Source: Trachythela sp. YZ-2020
Lineage: Eukaryota; Cnidaria; Anthozoa; Malacalcyonacea; Clavulariidae
DNA: 64,000 nt
Assembly: GCA_016169945.1 (NCBI GenBank)
Contig: JADLSH010000389.1
Span: forward strand, 62,001 to 126,000
Direction: 5' to 3'
Positions 11,101-24,200 of this stretch are shown piece after piece. The translations under genes were made by a program, and so were the position numbers. The notes under the pieces were generated by a model. The model saw only the letters and a program-made list of their open reading frames with translations, was not told the origin of the DNA and did not search any database. How positions within the stretch are numbered: position 1 is the stretch's first letter; every line of letters starts with the position of its first letter.

Positions 11101-13083
11101 GTAAGCGATGTCAGATGCAGCTTGTCTTAGTAAGCGATGTCAGATGCAGCTTGTCTTAGTAAGCGATGTCAGATGCAGCTTGTCTTAGTAAGCGATATCA
11201 GATGCAGTTTGTCTTAGTAAGCGATATCAGATGCAGCTTGTCTTAGTAAGCGATATCAGATGCAGCTTGTCTTAGTAAGCGATGTCAGATGCAGCTTGTC
11301 TTAGTAAGTGATATCAGATGCAGCTTGTCTTAGTAAGCGATATCAGATGCAGCTTGTCTTAGTAAGCGATATCAGATGCAGCTTGTCTTAGTAAGCGATG
11401 TCAGATGCAGCTTGTCTTAGTAAGCGATGTCAGATGCAGCTTGTCTTAGTAAGCGATATCAGATGCAGCTTGTCTTAGTAAGCGATGTCAGATGCAGCTT
11501 GTCTTAGTAAGCGATATCAGATGCAGCTTGTCTTAGTAAGCGATATCAGATGCAGCTTGTCTTAGTAAGCGATGTCAGATGCAGCTTGTCTTAGTAAGCG
11601 ATGTCAGATGCAGCTTGTCTTAGTAAGCGATATCAGATGCAGCTTGTCTTGGTAAGCGATGTCAGATGCAGCTTGTCTTAGTAAGCGATATCAGATGCAG
11701 CTTGTCTTAGTAAGCGATATCAGATGCAGCTTGTCTTAGTAAGCGATGTCAGATGCAGCTTGTCTTAGTAAGCGATGTCAGATGCAGCTTGTCTTAGTAA
11801 GCGATATCAGATGCAGCTTGTCTTAGTAAGCGATATCAGATGCAATTGTCTTAGTAAGCGATGTCAGATGCAGCTTGTCTTAGTAAGCGATATCAGATGC
11901 AGCTTGTCTTAGTAAGCGATGTCAGATGCAGCTTGTCTTAGTAAGCGATATCAGATGCAGCTTGTCTTAGTAAGCGATATCAGATGCAGCTTGTCTTAGT
12001 AAGCGATGTCAGATGCAGCTTGTCTTAGTAAGCGATGTCAGATGCAGCTTGTCTTAGTAAGCGATATCAGATGCAGCTTGTCTTAGCAAGCGATGTCAGA
12101 AGCAGCTTGTCTTGGTAAGCGATGTCAGATGCAGCTTGTCTTAGTAAGCGATGTCAGATGCAGCTTGTCTTAGTAAGCGTCTGATGGCGGAAATATGAAT
12201 GACAGCGTGGTATATTTATATATTTAGTTGTTTAATCGATACCCCTTAAATAATAATATTTTTTAATCATCTGTGAATGCAGGTAAATAATACCGGTACT
12301 ATAAATATGAAGTATACCCAGCTACTGAGAAACGCAGTAAATTTTATTTCAAACACAACTACACAAGCCGTAATACAATGGGATCTAAACAATTATACAT
12401 TCACTACATTAGTATCAGACCTTTGCCGTTTAAACTTGGGTCAAATCCGAGGTTCTTGCAGCACTAGTAAATGTCAGACTGTGATGCACTGCTTAGCAGG
12501 AAATTCCTTTTCTCCTAGGAATGACTTGCAACGCAAGTGGCTATTTATCTACTGGGAATTGTTCTTGGAATTGATTCATGCATTGCCATTTTCCTGGCAA
12601 TTCATAAGCTGTACTACAATTTACTGATTAGAGGTAATTTTTCATATTAGAGGATAACCTGTAGTATTATGTAAGAGGTAATTATTAAATTAGGTAGTTG
12701 TTCATGTTTAAATATGGGTAGATATGGTCGTACACCAAATGTAGAGACAGGTCTTTAATAATAATTAATTTAAGGTCAAGATGACGTCAAGATGACCTTT
12801 TCAATAACATAGCATTTGATGTCACTTCTGTGTCAACAGTTTGCCTAATATCGCCCAATGTTACCTAATATCCCCAGTGACGGCCAATATTTCCAATATC
12901 GCAGAATCTCGCCTAAGATAGCCCACTATCGCCTAAAATTTTAGAAATGTTCTCCATTATGGCTTGATGTTGCTTAATATCGCAATTAATCGCGGCTGTA
13001 TTGGGGCCCAGTATAGGCCTTAAGCTACTACGTTTGAGATTCAATATTATCAGGGTGAAAAGGGATGGAAAGTATACTCACTA
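8139..13083. repeat. Tandem segmental duplication, unit 1
   Basis: First of four direct copies. Order: tail exon and flank A (8139-9707), 29-bp satellite (9708-12179), then flank B (12180-13083) ending in the mucin exon's donor region (GTATACTCACTAA on the plus strand). Flank A and flank B are almost identical in all units, with mostly single-base or homopolymer differences. No gene other than the tail exon is credible; the short open frames at 9217-9414 and 12277-12627 are not supported by any family. Confidence 0.9.
9708..12179 (+). repeat. 29-bp satellite array 1 (~85 monomers)
   Basis: Head-to-tail copies of a monomer beginning AGTAAGCGATGTCAGATGCA and ending GCTTGTCTT, period exactly 29. 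Monomers fall into two main classes, GATGTC and GATATC, with rare variants (GATGAAAC at about 10158, GATACAAC at 10855, GCAATTG at 11845). Because 29 is not a multiple of 3 and stops recur, the array is not coding on either strand. It lies in the presumed last intron of the mucin gene. Confidence 0.97.
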
Positions 13084-13113
13084 ACAGTAAGTGGAGCGGC
13101 GTCTGAAGCGGGA
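13081..13113 (-). CDS. Duplicated mucin tail exon (unit 2)
   Basis: Minus strand: acceptor CAG at 13116-13114, then SRFRRRSTYC and TAG. The TAG is created by the duplication junction. The last two tail codons come from the original exon, and the stop comes from sequence that originally lay just inside the intron beside the long exon's donor. The coding part is identical to the other copies. Confidence 0.4.
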   Translation of the reverse strand, partial: SRFRRRSTYC

Positions 13114-16100
13114 CTGAAAGAAAAAATGTAGAGCTTGTTTTGAAGAGGTGTTGTTGGGCTGTCGTTTTGAAGACCAGAAACTCCCAGAAAGTTGGACAAA
13201 GTAGAATGGGAATGGTCTGTGAAGTTAACCCCGATCCAATGGCGCGTCAGCGCCGTTCCAGGCAATAACCCGGGGGAGAATATGAATTCCGCAAGGCTAT
13301 TTTTACTATTTACACCAGGGGAAAAAGCAAGGCTAGCGAAGATAAAAGTCCATCAATTATCGCAGGCGCATGGGTGATGGGTGGTCAAACAAAGTACGAA
13401 CTATGAACGAACTATATCTTAAAGTATGATAGTGAGATTTTGATTTTAATCTCTAGTGTATTATGCAAGACTCGACAACAGCAAGGTAAAGTCTGTTAAC
13501 CTTTGAAACATGTCTTGCAGCAAAATTGTAAGAAGGGTTGCGACATATTTTGCATGGTGCACAATACCGTGTGAAGAGGATAAGGAGCTATTACACTGTA
13601 TGCGTGCGTACTGCATTGTTTAAGTCAAGCCCATTTTCCACGTCAACTGTGTCGTAATGTATTAAAGTGTTTTATTTTGTGTTAAACCATTAGTGCTTCT
13701 CTAGAGCTTTTAAAGCAAAAAAATACAACAATTTGCGATATGATATGGCTGGAGTAATACTCAAACGACTATAAAGAATTGAATTAGTGTTTCAGCCTCC
13801 CAGCCTGCATCACCATTCTCGGCGTTGATACCAAAAAGAAATGATATAGAGGCGTGCTTAGTTATTTTAATTGATATGAATGCAGTCATCATATTGCGTG
13901 CAGTTAATGCTGTGCCATTATTATAGTACTTAAGTCATCAGGTATATTCGTGTTTGCTTTCAAGTGCTATGAATACGTAATTGTTCATATATTTTGTGCA
14001 TTGTTGTATTCTTCGAAAAGTTAAATCCTCACTTTTTGGACTATAGATAACTGTGGCCTTTTTCGTCTATTTCAATTGACTCGGCGTAATTCTAGAAATA
14101 TAAATAATAACAATCATGAGCATAAAACAAATAATATATATTTCATGATAATGTTGTATAGTTGTATTGGTATCCCGTTTATATTTCCTGCTTTGGCAGG
14201 GGAGGATTACATGGATGTTGTTTTTTGCGGAAATTAGATTTTTTTAAAGCGTGCTTTGCTGAATTATTGCATGCAAAAATGTACACTAAACAGTCACAAT
14301 ATTACAAAATTATCCAGTCCTTGACAATATATCTAAACATGGGCCATGGCGGTGAATGATATTTAGAAATGGTTAACGAAATTTTACAAACTGCAAACTT
14401 ATACTGGCGTGCTCATGGCAAATAACATTTTATATATTCATAATCTTGATAACTGTAGCAATCTAAAAATTATTAAATCAATAGGGAATTAACAAGTTTA
14501 CGAGAACGGAGCAAAATAATGCTGAATACATTGATTGCATGATAATACCGCCAAAATGGATCTATTGATCTTACCAATGTCATTTGGTATATTTCGTTGC
14601 TATTCTTATGAGGATTATACATACACGAAATTAACTTTGTTATTTGATTTAGTAAGCGATGTCAGATGCAGCTTGTCTTAGTAAGCGATATCAGATGCAG
14701 CTTGTCTTAGTAAGCGATATCAGATGCAGCTTGTCTTAGTAAGCGATGTCAGATGCAGCTTGTCTTGGTAAGCGATGTCAGATGCAGCTTGTCTTTGTAA
14801 GCGATATCAGATGCAGCTTGTCTTAGTAAGCGATATCAGATGCAGCTTGTCTTAGTAAGCGATGTCAGATGCAGCTTGTCTTAGTAAGCGATGTCAGATG
14901 CAGCTTGTCTTAGTAAGCGATGTCAGATGCAGCTTGTCTTAGTAAGCGATATCAGATGCAGCTTGTCTTAGTAAGCGATATCAGATGCAGCTTGTCTTAG
15001 TAAGCGATGTCAGATGCAGCTTGTCTTAGTAAGCGATGTCAGATGCAGCTTGTCTTAGTAAGCGATGTCAGATGCAGCTTGTCTTAGTAAGCGATGTCAG
15101 ATGAAACTTGTCTTAGTAAGCGATATCAGATGCAGCTTGTCTTAGTAAGCGATGTCAGATGCAGCTTGTCTTAGTAAGCGATGTCAGATGCAGCTTGTCT
15201 TAGTAAGCGATGTCAGATGCAGCTTGTCTTAGTAAGCGATATCAGATGCAGCTTGTCTTAGTAAGCGATATCAGATGCAGCTTGTCTTAGTAAGCGATGT
15301 CAGATGCAGCTTGTCTTAGTAAGCGATGTCAGATGCAGCTTGTCTTAGTAAGCGATGTCAGATGCAGCTTGTCTTAGTAAGCGATGTCAGATGCAGCTTG
15401 TCTTAGTAAGCGATATCAGATGCAGCTTGTCTTAGTAAGCGATGTCAGATGCAGCTTGTCTTAGTAAGCGATGTCAGATGCAGCTTGTCTTAGTAAGCGA
15501 TGTCAGATGCAGCTTGTCTTAGTAAGCGATGTCAGATGCAGCTTGTCTTAGTAAGCGATGTCAGATGCAGCTTGTCTTAGTAAGCGATGTCAGATGCAGC
15601 TTGTCTTAGTAAGCGATGTCAGATGCAGCTTGTCTTAGTAAGCGATATCAGATGCAGCTTGTCTTAGTAAGCGATGTCAGATGCAGCTTGTCTTAGTAAG
15701 TGATATCAGATGCAGCTTGTCTTAGTAAGCGATATCAGATGCAGCTTGTCTTAGTAAGCGATGTCAGATGCAGCTTGTCTTAGTAAGCGATGTCAGATAC
15801 AACTTGTCTTAGTAAGCGATGTCAGAAGCAGCTTGTCTTAGTAAGCGATGTCAGATGTCAGATGCAGCTTGTCTTAGTAAGCGATGTCAGATGCAGCTTG
15901 TCTTAGTAAGTGATGTCAGATGCAGCTTGTCTTAGTAAGCGATATCAGATGCAGCTTGTCTTACTAAGCGATGTCAGAAGCAGCTTGTCTTAGTAAGCGA
16001 TGTCAGATGCAGCTTGTCTTAGTAAGCGATGTCAGATGCAGCTTGTCTTAGTAAGCGATGTCAGATGCAGCTTGTCTTAGTAAGCGATGTCAGATGCAGC

Positions 16101-18240
16101 TTGTCTTAGTAAGCGATATCAGATGCAGCTTGTCTTAGTAAGCGATATCAGATGCAGCTTGTCTTAGTAAGCGATATCAGATGCAGCTTGTCTTAGTAAG
16201 TGATATCAGATGCAGCTTGTCTTAGTAAGCGATATCAGATGCAGCTTGTCTTAGTAAGCGATATCAGATGCAGCTTGTCTTAGTAAGCGATGTCAGATGC
16301 AGCTTGTCTTAGTAAGCGATGTCAGATGCAGCTTGTCTTAGTAAGCGATATCAGATGCAGCTTGTCTTAGTAAGCGATGTCAGATGCAGCTTGTCTTAGT
16401 AAGCGATATCAGATGCAGCTTGTCTTAGTAAGCGATATCAGATGCAGCTTGTCTTAGTAAGCGATGTCAGATGCAGCTTGTCTTAGTAAGCGATGTCAGA
16501 TGCAGCTTGTCTTAGTAAGCGATATCAGATGCAGCTTGTCTTAGTAAGCGATATCAGATGCAGCTTGTCTTAGTAAGCGATGTCAGATGCAGCTTGTCTT
16601 AGTAAGCGATGTCAGATGCAGCTTGTCTTAGTAAGCGATATCAGATGCAGCTTGTCTTAGTAAGCGATATCAGATGCAATTGTCTTAGTAAGCGATGTCA
16701 GATGCAGCTTGTCTTAGTAAGCGATATCAGATGCAGCTTGTCTTAGTAAGCGATGTCAGATGCAGCTTGTCTTAGTAAGCGATATCAGATGCAGCTTGTC
16801 TTAGTAAGCGATATCAGATGCAGCTTGTCTTAGTAAGCGATGTCAGATGCAGCTTGTCTTAGTAAGCGATGTCAGATGCAGCTTGTCTTAGTAAGCGATA
16901 TCAGATGCAGCTTGTCTTAGTAAGCGATGTCAGATGCAGCTTGTCTTAGTAAGCGATATCAGATGCAGCTTGTCTTAGTAAGCGATATCAGATGCAGCTT
17001 GTCTTAGTAAGCGATGTCAGATGCAGCTTGTCTTAGTAAGCGATGTCAGATGCAGCTTGTCTTAGTAAGCGATGTCAGATGCAGCTTGTCTTAGTAAGCG
17101 ATATCAGATGCAGCTTGTCTTAGTAAGCGATGTCAGAAGCAGCTTGTCTTAGTAAGCGATGTCAGATGCAGCTTGTCTTAGTAAGCGATGTCAGATGCAG
17201 CTTGTCTTAGTAAGCGATATCAGATGCAGCTTGTCTTAGCAAGCGATGTCAGAAGCAGCTTGTCTTGGTAAGCGATGTCAGATGCAGCTTGTCTTAGTAA
17301 GCGATGTCAGATGCAGCTTGTCTTAGTAAGCGTCTGATGGCGGAAATATGAATGACAGCGTGGTATATTTATATATTTAGTTGTTTAATCGATACCCCTT
17401 AAATAATAATATTTTTTAATCATCTGTGAATGCAGGTAAATAATACCGGTACTATAAATATGAAGTATACCCAGCTACTGAGAAACGCAGTAAATTTTAT
17501 TTCAAACACAACTACACAAGCCGTAATACAATGGGATCTAAACAATTATACATTCACTACATTAGTATCAGACCTTTGCCGTTTAAACTTGGGTCAAATC
17601 CGAGGGTTCTTGCAGCACTAGTAAATGTCAGACTGTGATGCACTGCTTAGCAGGAAATTCCTTTCTCCTAGGAATGACTTGCAACGCAAGTGGCTATTTA
17701 TCTACTGGGAATTGTTCTTGGAATTGATTCATGCATTGCCATTTTCCTGGCAATTCATAAGCTGTACTACAATTTACTGATTAGAGGTAATTTTTCATAT
17801 TAGAGGATAACCTGTAGTATTATGTAAGAGGTAATTATTAAATTAGGTAGTTGTTCATGTTTAAATATGGGTAGATATGGTCGTACACCAAATGTAGAGA
17901 CAGGTCTTTAATAATAATTAATTTAAGGTCAAGATGACGTCAAGATGACCTTTTTCAATAACATAGCATTTGATGTCACTTCTGTGTCAACAGTTTTGCC
18001 TAATATCGCCCAATGTCACCTAATATCCCCCAGTGACGGCCAATATTTCCCAATATCGCAGAATCTCGCCTAAGATAGCCCACTATCGCCTAAAATTTTA
18101 GAAATGTTCTCCATTATGGCTTGATGTTGCTTAATATCGCAATTAATCGCGGCTGTATTGGGGCCCAGTATAGGCCTTAAGCTACTACGTTTGAGATTCA
18201 ATATTATCAGGGTGAAAAGGGATGGAAAGTATACTCACTA
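13084..18240. repeat. Tandem segmental duplication, unit 2
   Basis: Second direct copy: flank A to 14650, satellite 14651-17332, flank B to 18240. The left junction reads CTCACTAA then CAGTAAGTGG, identical to those at 18240 and 25311. Apart from array length and single-base changes it matches unit 1. Confidence 0.9.
14651..17332 (+). repeat. 29-bp satellite array 2 (~92 monomers)
   Basis: Same monomer as array 1, in the same orientation. The first roughly 25 monomers have the same order of GATGTC/GATATC types as array 1, and the last monomers (AGCAAGCG, GAAGCAG, GGTAAGCG) match as well. A local irregularity (GATGTCAGATGTCAGATG) at about 15848 marks a partial deletion. Confidence 0.97.
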
Positions 18241-18270
18241 ACAGTAAGTGGAGCGGCGTCTGAAGCGGGA
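18238..18270 (-). CDS. Duplicated mucin tail exon (unit 3)
   Basis: Minus strand: CAG acceptor at 18273-18271 preceded by a T-rich tract, then SRFRRRSTYC and TAG, the stop again falling exactly on the unit junction. Identical to the exon copies at 13113 and 25341. Confidence 0.4.
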   Translation of the reverse strand, partial: SRFRRRSTYC

Positions 18271-21200
18271 CTGAAAGAAAAAAATGTAGAGCTTGTTTTG
18301 AAGAGGTGTTGTTGGGCTGTCGTTTTGAAGACCAGAAACTCCCAGAAAGTTGGACAAAGTAGAATGGGAATGGTCTGTGAAGTTAACCCCGATCCAATGG
18401 CGCGTCAGCGCCGTTCCAGGCAATAACCCGGGGGAGAATATGAATTAATTCCGCAAGGCTATTTTTACTATTTACACCAGGGGAAAAAGCAAGGCTAGCG
18501 AAGTTAAAAGTCCATCAATTATCGCAGGCGCATGGGTGATGGGTGGTCAAACAAAGTACGAACTATGAACGAACTATATCTTAAAGTATGATAGTGAGAT
18601 TTTGATTTTAATCTCTAGTGTATTATGCAAGACTCGACAACAGCAAGGTAAAGTCTGTTAACCTTTGAAACATGTCTTGCAGCAAAATTGTAAGAAGGGT
18701 TGCGACATATTTTGCATGGTGCACAATACCGTGTGAAGAGGATAAGGAGCTATTACACTGTATGCGTGCGTACTGCATTGTTTAAGTCAAGCCCATTTTC
18801 CACGTCAACTGTGTCGTAATGTATTAAAGTGTTTTATTTTGTGTTAAACCATTAGTGCTTCTCTAGAGCTTTTAAAGCAAAAAAATACAACAATTTGCGA
18901 TATGATATGGCTGGAGTAATACTCAAACGACTATAAAGAATTGAATTAGTGTTTCAGCCTCCCAGCCTGCATCACCATTCTCGGCGTTGATACCAAAAAG
19001 AAATGATATAGAGGCGTGCTTAGTTATTTTAATTGATATGAATGCAGTCATCATATTGCGTGCAGTTAATGCTGTGCCATTATTATAGTACTTAAGTCAT
19101 CAGGTATATTCGTGTTTGCTTTCAAGTGCTATGAATACGTAATTGTTCATATATTTTGTGCATTGTTGTATTCTTCGAAAAGTTAAATCCTCACTTTTTG
19201 GACTATAGATAACTGTGGCCTTTTTCGTCTATTTCAATTGACTCGGCGTAATTCTAGAAATATAAATAATAACAATCATGAGCATAAAACAAATAATATA
19301 TATTTCATGATAATGTTGTATAGTTGTATTGGTATCCCGTTTATATTTCCTGCTTTGGCAGGGGAGGATTACATGGATGTTGTTTTTTGCGGAAATTAGA
19401 TTTTTTTAAAGCGTGCTTTGCTGAATTATTGCATGCAAAAATGTACACTAAACAGTCACAATATTACAAAATTATCCAGTCCTTGACAATATATCTAAAC
19501 ATGGGCCATGGCGGTGAATGATATTTAGAAATGGTTAACGAAATTTTACAAACTGCAAACTTATACTGGCGTGCTCATGGCAAATAACATTTTATATATT
19601 CATAATCTTGATAACTGTAGCAATCTAAAAATTATTAAATCAATAGGGAATTAACAAGTTTACGAGAACGGAGCAAAATAATGCTGAATACATTGATTGC
19701 ATGATAATACCGCCAAAAATGGATCTATTGATCTTACCAATGTCATTTTGGTATATTTCGTTGCTATTCTTATGAGGATTATACATACACGAAATTAACT
19801 TTGTTATTTGATTTAGTAAGCGATGTCAGATGCAGCTTGTCTTAGTAAGCGATATCAGATGCAGCTTGTCTTAGTAAGCGATATCAGATGCAGCTTGTCT
19901 TAGTAAGCGATGTCAGATGCAGCTTGTCTTGGTAAGCGATGTCAGATGCAGCTTGTCTTTGTAAGCGATATCAGATGCAGCTTGTCTTAGTAAGCGATAT
20001 CAGATGCAGCTTGTCTTAGTAAGCGATGTCAGATGCAGCTTGTCTTAGTAAGCGATGTCAGATGCAGCTTGTCTTAGTAAGCGATGTCAGATGCAGCTTG
20101 TCTTAGTAAGCGATATCAGATGCAGCTTGTCTTAGTAAGCGATATCAGATGCAGCTTGTCTTAGTAAGCGATGTCAGATGCAGCTTGTCTTAGTAAGCGA
20201 TGTCAGATGCAGCTTGTCTTAGTAAGCGATGTCAGATGCAGCTTGTCTTAGTAAGCGATGTCAGATGAAACTTGTCTTAGTAAGCGATATCAGATGCAGC
20301 TTGTCTTAGTAAGCGATGTCAGATGCAGCTTGTCTTAGTAAGCGATGTCAGATGCAGCTTGTCTTAGTAAGCGATATCAGATGCAGCTTGTCTTAGTAAG
20401 CGATGTCAGATGCAGCTTGTCTTAGTAAGCGATATCAGATGCAGCTTGTCTTAGTAAGCGATATCAGATGCAGCTTGTCTTAGTAAGCGATGTCAGATGC
20501 AGCTTGTCTTAGTAAGCGATGTCAGATGCAGCTTGTCTTAGTAAGCGATGTCAGATGCAGCTTGTCTTAGTAAGCGATATCAGATGCAGCTTGTCTTAGT
20601 AAGCGATGTCAGAAGCAGCTTGTCTTAGTAAGCGATGTCAGATGCAGCTTGTCTTAGTAAGCGATGTCAGATGCAGCTTGTCTTAGTAAGCGATGTCAGA
20701 TGCAGCTTGTCTTAGTAAGCGATGTCAGATGCAGCTTGTCTTAGTAAGCGATGTCAGATGCAGCTTGTCTTAGTAAGCGATGTCAGATGCAGCTTGTCTT
20801 AGTAAGCGATATCAGATGCAGCTTGTCTTAGTAAGCGATGTCAGATGCAGCTTGTCTTAGTAAGTGATATCAGATGCAGCTTGTCTTAGTAAGCGATATC
20901 AGATGCAGCTTGTCTTAGTAAGCGATGTCAGATGCAGCTTGTCTTAGTAAGCGATGTCAGATACAACTTGTCTTAGTAAGCGATGTCAGAAGCAGCTTGT
21001 CTTAGTAAGCGATGTCAGATGCAGCTTGCCTTAGTAAGCGATGTCAGATGCAGCTTGTCTTAGTAAGTGATGTCAGATGCAGCTTGTCTTAGTAAGCGAT
21101 ATCAGATGCAGCTTGTCTTAGTAAGCGATGTCAGAAGCAGCTTGTCTTAGTAAGCGATGTCAGATGCAGCTTGTCTTAGTAAGCGATGTCAGATGCAGCT

Positions 21201-24200
21201 TGTCTTAGTAAGCGATGTCAGATGCAGCTTGTCTTAGTAAGCGATGTCAGATGCAGCTTGTCTTAGTAAGCGATGTCAGATGCAGCTTGTCTTAGTAAGC
21301 GATATCAGATGCAGTTTGTCTTAGTAAGCGATATCAGATGCAGCTTGTCTTAGTAAGCGATATCAGATGCAGCTTGTCTTAGTAAGCGATGTCAGATGCA
21401 GCTTGTCTTAGTAAGTGATATCAGATGCAGCTTGTCTTAGTAAGCGATATCAGATGCAGCTTGTCTTAGTAAGCGATATCAGATGCAGCTTGTCTTAGTA
21501 AGCGATGTCAGATGCAGCTTGTCTTAGTAAGCGATGTCAGATGCAGCTTGTCTTAGTAAGCGATATCAGATGCAGCTTGTCTTAGTAAGCGATGTCAGAT
21601 GCAGCTTGTCTTAGTAAGCGATATCAGATGCAGCTTGTCTTAGTAAGCGATATCAGATGCAGCTTGTCTTAGTAAGCGATGTCAGATGCAGCTTGTCTTA
21701 GTAAGCGATGTCAGATGCAGCTTGTCTTAGTAAGCGATATCAGATGCAGCTTGTCTTGGTAAGCGATGTCAGATGCAGCTTGTCTTAGTAAGCGATATCA
21801 GATGCAGCTTGTCTTAGTAAGCGATATCAGATGCAGCTTGTCTTAGTAAGCGATGTCAGATGCAGCTTGTCTTAGTAAGCGATGTCAGATGCAGCTTGTC
21901 TTAGTAAGCGATATCAGATGCAGCTTGTCTTAGTAAGCGATATCAGATGCAATTGTCTTAGTAAGCGATGTCAGATGCAGCTTGTCTTAGTAAGCGATAT
22001 CAGATGCAGCTTGTCTTAGTAAGCGATGTCAGATGCAGCTTGTCTTAGTAAGCGATATCAGATGCAGCTTGTCTTAGTAAGCGATATCAGATGCAGCTTG
22101 TCTTAGTAAGCGATGTCAGATGCAGCTTGTCTTAGTAAGCGATGTCAGATGCAGCTTGTCTTAGTAAGCGATGTCAGATGCAGCTTGTCTTAGTAAGCGA
22201 TATCAGATGCAGCTTGTCTTAGTAAGCGATATCAGATGCAGCTTGTCTTAGTAAGCGATGTCAGATGCAGCTTGTCTTAGTAAGCGATGTCAGATGCAGC
22301 TTGTCTTAGTAAGCGATGTCAGATGCAGCTTGTCTTAGTAAGCGATGTCAGATGCAGCTTGTCTTAGTAAGCGATATCAGATGCAGCTTGTCTTAGTAAG
22401 CGATGTCAGATGCAGCTTGTCTTAGTAAGCGATGTCAGATGCAGCTTGTCTTAGTAAGCGATGTCAGATGCAGCTTGTCTTAGTAAGCGATGTCAGATGC
22501 AGCTTGTCTTAGTAAGCGATGTCAGATGCAGCTTGTCTTAGTAAGCGATGTCAGATGCAGCTTGTCTTAGTAAGCGATGTCAGATGCAGCTTGTCTTAGT
22601 AAGCGATATCAGATGCAGCTTGTCTTAGTAAGCGATGTCAGATGCAGCTTGTCTTAGTAAGTGATATCAGATGCAGCTTGTCTTAGTAAGCGATATCAGA
22701 TGCAGCTTGTCTTAGTAAGCGATGTCAGATGCAGCTTGTCTTAGTAAGCGATGTCAGATACAACTTGTCTTAGTAAGCGATGTCAGAAGCAGCTTGTCTT
22801 AGTAAGCGATGTCAGATGCAGCTTGCCTTAGTAAGCGATGTCAGATGCAGCTTGTCTTAGTAAGTGATGTCAGATGCAGCTTGTCTTAGTAAGCGATATC
22901 AGATGCAGCTTGTCTTAGTAAGCGATGTCAGAAGCAGCTTGTCTTAGTAAGCGATGTCAGATGCAGCTTGTCTTAGTAAGCGATGTCAGATGCAGCTTGT
23001 CTTAGTAAGCGATGTCAGATGCAGCTTGTCTTAGTAAGCGATGTCAGATGCAGCTTGTCTTAGTAAGCGATGTCAGATGCAGCTTGTCTTAGTAAGCGAT
23101 ATCAGATGCAGTTTGTCTTAGTAAGCGATATCAGATGCAGCTTGTCTTAGTAAGCGATATCAGATGCAGCTTGTCTTAGTAAGCGATGTCAGATGCAGCT
23201 TGTCTTAGTAAGTGATATCAGATGCAGCTTGTCTTAGTAAGCGATATCAGATGCAGCTTGTCTTAGTAAGCGATATCAGATGCAGCTTGTCTTAGTAAGC
23301 GATGTCAGATGCAGCTTGTCTTAGTAAGCGATGTCAGATGCAGCTTGTCTTAGTAAGCGATATCAGATGCAGCTTGTCTTAGTAAGCGATGTCAGATGCA
23401 GCTTGTCTTAGTAAGCGATATCAGATGCAGCTTGTCTTAGTAAGCGATATCAGATGCAGCTTGTCTTAGTAAGCGATGTCAGATGCAGCTTGTCTTAGTA
23501 AGCGATGTCAGATGCAGCTTGTCTTAGTAAGCGATATCAGATGCAGCTTGTCTTGGTAAGCGATGTCAGATGCAGCTTGTCTTAGTAAGCGATATCAGAT
23601 GCAGCTTGTCTTAGTAAGCGATATCAGATGCAGCTTGTCTTAGTAAGCGATGTCAGATGCAGCTTGTCTTAGTAAGCGATGTCAGATGCAGCTTGTCTTA
23701 GTAAGCGATATCAGATGCAGCTTGTCTTAGTAAGCGATATCAGATGCAATTGTCTTAGTAAGCGATGTCAGATGCAGCTTGTCTTAGTAAGCGATATCAG
23801 ATGCAGCTTGTCTTAGTAAGCGATGTCAGATGCAGCTTGTCTTAGTAAGCGATATCAGATGCAGCTTGTCTTAGTAAGCGATATCAGATGCAGCTTGTCT
23901 TAGTAAGCGATGTCAGATGCAGCTTGTCTTAGTAAGCGATGTCAGATGCAGCTTGTCTTAGTAAGCGATATCAGATGCAGCTTGTCTTAGTAAGCGATGT
24001 CAGATGCAGCTTGTCTTAGTAAGCGATATCAGATGCAGCTTGTCTTAGTAAGCGATATCAGATGCAGCTTGTCTTAGTAAGCGATGTCAGATGCAGCTTG
24101 TCTTAGTAAGCGATGTCAGATGCAGCTTGTCTTAGTAAGCGATGTCAGATGCAGCTTGTCTTAGTAAGCGATATCAGATGCAGCTTGTCTTAGTAAGCGA

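Noticed and set aside
9708..12179. CRISPR array
   Set aside because: The 29-bp period might suggest CRISPR repeats, but monomers abut with no spacers, there are no cas genes, and the sequence is eukaryotic.
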